A DNA stretch of 64,000 nucleotides from contig JAFWRA010000141.1 in assembly GCA_017508895.1 (NCBI GenBank), forward strand, positions 8,608 through 72,607. The letters run 5' to 3'. Both the position numbers and the translations under genes were made by a program. The notes beneath the pieces are model-generated. The model saw only the letters and a list, made by a program, of their open reading frames with translations. It did no database searches and was not told the origin of the DNA. Positions 62,321-64,000 of this stretch are shown here, in pieces (position 1 is the first letter of the stretch; each line of letters opens with the position of its first letter). The DNA is from Bacteroidales bacterium. GTDB lineage: Bacteria; Bacteroidota; Bacteroidia; Bacteroidales; F082.

Positions 62321-62515
62321 AGACCCGTTCTGGCGGATTTGCAAATCCGCCAGCATCGAATATCAGCATTTGCAATGCGAAACACTTGCGCAATAACCTA
62401 TAAATTCATTATCTTTGCCAACAAAACCAGCTTGTGATGGGAAACCGAGCTGTATATTACGGGGATTGCAAATCCCCATATTCGGCACCAGCGGATTGCA
62501 AATCCGCTGGGACGG
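62321..62515. repeat. Palindrome-rich promoter cassette, second copy
   Basis: The order is: a 22-base perfect palindrome (62331-62352, centred on TTTGCAAA), ATATCAGCATTTGCAATGCGAAACACTT, a promoter, TTGTGATGG, TTACGGGGATT-GCA-AATCCCC (62459-62477), then CCAGCGGATT-GCA-AATCCGCTGG (62488-62510) and GACGGG. The same order is seen at 63412-63605. The gap 62260-62585 holds only this. Confidence 0.8.
62386..62417 (+). promoter_or_regulatory. Promoter inside the second cassette copy
   Basis: TTG (62386-62388), 21 bases, TATCTTTG (62410-62417), same spacing and neighbouring bases as at 61639 and 63477. It points to the lipoprotein at 62586. Confidence 0.6.
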
Positions 62516-62585
62516 GGGAAGCGATATCTATATACGCAAAATAAACACCTATAAAGACTTATATCGGAACTTAGGATTTTAGAAA

Positions 62586-63179
62586 ATGAGAAAGATTATT
62601 CAAATTAGTGTTATTGCACTTCTGTTTGTCGCTTGTGATGTTACCGACCGCCAAAACAAATCCTCGGAAAGGGAGGACTTAAATATCAACGATACAATCC
62701 CTCAACACTTGATTGATAAAGATACTTGCGCGTTCAGTCCAACATTGTTGCATGAAATAACGTCTTTTATAAGCGAGTTTAAAAACTGTGCAATGATAAT
62801 TCCAATAAGAGCCGAAAAAAAGGAGGGTAAATGTCATTTGTTCATAACAACAGAAATGTATTATAACTCTCATTTCCTGGTCGGTTATCAAATAATATGT
62901 GGTAGAATGGTTGCCTATTACAACGACTATTTTGATGAAAGCACTAAACATAGTGACTATTTTTTGCGATATGCAGATAAAGAAAAGCACGAGTTGCCGA
63001 TAGAGAATGATTGTTTGGAGGGTTTGATAGACATGTCAAAACTAAAGAGAGGCTATCCAACCGATTATCCTAACGAGAACACTGAAGGTGTAATGTATTG
63101 GGATTATGAACCAATTGGAAGGCGATACATAATCCACAGTCCAGACAGCCTCGAACTCGTTTTTGAGGGCTATTATTAA
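62586..63179 (+). CDS. Lipoprotein of the accessory right end, unknown function
   Basis: 197 residues. Lipoprotein signal MRKIIQISVIALLFVAC (Cys17). The mature part has an ordinary globular composition (HLIDKDTCAFSPTLLHEITSFISEFKNCAMIIPIRAEKKEGKCHLFITTEMYYNSHFLVGYQIICGRMVAYYNDYFDESTKHSDYFLRY). AT-rich. It ends 3 bases into an Rhs fragment of clearly higher GC content, so the two were joined by recombination. Lipoproteins after Rhs genes are often immunity proteins; that is context only, and I recognise no family. Confidence 0.75.
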   Translation: MRKIIQISVIALLFVACDVTDRQNKSSEREDLNINDTIPQHLIDKDTCAFSPTLLHEITSFISEFKNCAMIIPIRAEKKEGKCHLFITTEMYYNSHFLVGYQIICGRMVAYYNDYFDESTKHSDYFLRYADKEKHELPIENDCLEGLIDMSKLKRGYPTDYPNENTEGVMYWDYEPIGRRYIIHSPDSLELVFEGYY

Positions 63180-63430
63180 AATTGGCACCTTCCACTACGA
63201 CAAGATGAACCGCCTGACCGACATATACCTTGGCAACACCCACAGCCAGATAATGTACGACCCGCTGGGCCGCATGACCTCGAAGCAGGCCGACGGGCAG
63301 GCCGTGTTTGCCAATGCCGCATTCGCCGCAGCCCAAGGGCAGCCTTCACGACCCCACGCCATGACGAGTGCCGAGACTGTGGAGGGCGTGTTCCCCTCGG
63401 CCACCCAAGAGATCACCCGTTCTCCCGAAT
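63178..63430 (+). pseudogene. Fragment of an Rhs/YD-repeat protein
   Basis: An 84-codon stretch reads KIGTFHYDKMNRLTDIYLGNTHSQIMYDPLGRMTSKQADGQAVFANAAFAAAQGQPSRPHAMTSAETVEGVFPSATQEIT. YDxxNRLT and YDPLGRMTSK are YD-repeat units, and PHAMTSAETVEGVFPSATQEIT matches the stretch before the core of Bacteroidota Rhs proteins. It has no own start, is fused to the end of the lipoprotein gene, and is cut off by the third cassette copy. Local GC is higher than on either side. A relic of a polymorphic toxin gene. Confidence 0.75.
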
Positions 63431-63605
63431 TTGCAATTCGGGGGTCATGAATATCAGCATTTTCAATGCGAAACACTTCCGCGGTAACCTATAAATCCTT
63501 TATCTTTGCCAAAAAACAGTTTGTGATGGAAAATCAGTTACATATTACGGGGATTGCAAATCCCCATACTCGACACCAGCGGATTACAAATCCGCTGGGA
63601 CGAGT
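63412..63605. repeat. Palindrome-rich promoter cassette, third copy
   Basis: CCCGAATT-TGC-AATTCGGG (63424-63442), ATATCAGCATTTTCAATGCGAAACACTTCC, promoter TTC (63477-63479)/21 bases/TATCTTTG (63501-63508), TTGTGATGG, GGGGATT-GCA-AATCCCC (63549-63565), CCAGCGGATT-ACA-AATCCGCTGG (63576-63598). Aligned with 62321-62515, the middle is highly alike while the first palindrome has changed both arms together, keeping the pairing. It truncates the Rhs fragment. Confidence 0.8.
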
Positions 63606-63803
63606 GAAAGAATAGACACCCATATCTTTTTTCCACGACACCCATATCTCCCAGCTGTAAGATATACCCTATCCTGCGGGGAAACATATTTCTGGTGGAT
63701 TTACGATCCTCCCCTGGAATGGGATTGCCTCGCTCTTCTTTCGCTCTTCTCTCGCTCTAGGCATACTGTTGGCATAGTCAAGCAAGCTGTTTGAGTATGC
63801 CTA

Positions 63804-63836
63804 CACCTTGCCAACACCTTGCCAACACCTTGCCAA
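63804..63836. repeat. Tandem 11-base repeat, three units
   Basis: Three perfect copies of ACACCTTGCCA. In 63606-64000 I see no convincing gene: there is also a direct repeat of GACACCCATATCT (about 63613 and 63639) and a terminator near the end. Confidence 0.7.
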
Positions 63837-63956
63837 AAGGCTTTGAAAGTCCAAAAAAAGTGGTCAAAATGTAATTTGCTGATTTTGGTTGTCACTTTCG
63901 TGTCCTACGGCTGAATCAAGTTGACGGGTTAATAATTTAAGACTGTTATGAGTTGT

Positions 63957-63986
63957 CAGTCGCTTTTTCTGCGACTGGTTTTTGTT
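63957..63986 (+). terminator. Hairpin with T-tract near the right edge
   Basis: CAGTCGC (63957-63963) pairs with GCGACTG (63971-63977) and is followed by GTTTTTG. No gene upstream on this strand explains it, so it may belong to a small transcript or to a mobile element that continues beyond the window. Confidence 0.55.
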
Positions 63987-64000
63987 TACTCTGATTGCAG

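Noticed and set aside
63701..63895. 64-codon minus-strand frame over the tandem 11-mers
   Set aside because: It has no recognisable domain or clear start signal, and part is translated repeat. I recall similar short predicted proteins but cannot support a real gene.

Overview
The window looks like chromosome of a member of the Bacteroidales (Bacteroidota), probably an uncultured gut or rumen type. The signs are promoters of the Bacteroidota form (TTG, about 19-23 bases, TAnnTTTG), a lack of Shine-Dalgarno sites, many MKK-type lipoproteins, several type IX secretion (T9SS) cargo proteins with C-terminal sorting domains, PorZ, a PorV-like protein, a UpxY-like antiterminator, alpha2-type glycyl-tRNA synthetase and fused DAHP synthase/chorismate mutase. 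Gene density is high, housekeeping genes are intact and there is no phage.

Layout. 1-8.7 kb (minus): an operon of a TonB-dependent receptor, a 1538-aa secreted protein and a PorV-family protein that runs off the left edge. 8.9-11.7 kb: small lipoproteins, a candidate small RNA with strong complementarity to the leader of the TonB operon, then aroF-aroQ whose N-terminus is built from a REP-like palindromic element beside a RAYT transposase. 11.7-19.9 kb: asnS, rpoN, an orphan histidine kinase, queA, glyS and a zinc-ribbon membrane protein. 20.3-28.5 kb: three T9SS cargo proteins with different N-terminal domains (Asp-box, YD-like, BspA-type leucine-rich repeats) but one shared ~180-residue module and sorting domain, plus a TPR/HTH regulator. 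28.6-38.3 kb: AsmA-like protein, lipoproteins, omega-amidase, tadA, an AraC-type membrane regulator, a lipoprotein triplet and a ClC channel. 38.5-43.2 kb: xth, a MITE-like repeat, tRNA-Arg(CCT), a gutted T9SS cargo gene, porZ and recO. 43.3-48.6 kb (minus): a surface polysaccharide export operon (GldH-like lipoprotein, Wza, Wzc-type tyrosine kinase, UpxY-like antiterminator, coiled-coil protein). 48.7-55.7 kb: pbp2-rodA, then adenine deaminase, GNAT, MATE. 55.9-61.6 kb: four overlapping or abutting genes (pseudo-lytic transglycosylase with LysM, two SGNH hydrolase-like proteins, an MBOAT) that look like a cell-wall or glycan O-acetylation system. 61.6-64 kb: accessory, AT-rich, with two unknown lipoproteins, an Rhs fragment and three copies of a palindrome-rich cassette that carries a promoter.

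The strongest unexplained signals are the candidate antisense small RNA, palindromic elements inserted in frame at one and the same loop of three T9SS sorting domains (and in aroF), and the repeated promoter cassette at the right edge. All calls come from reading the sequence; no database search was possible.
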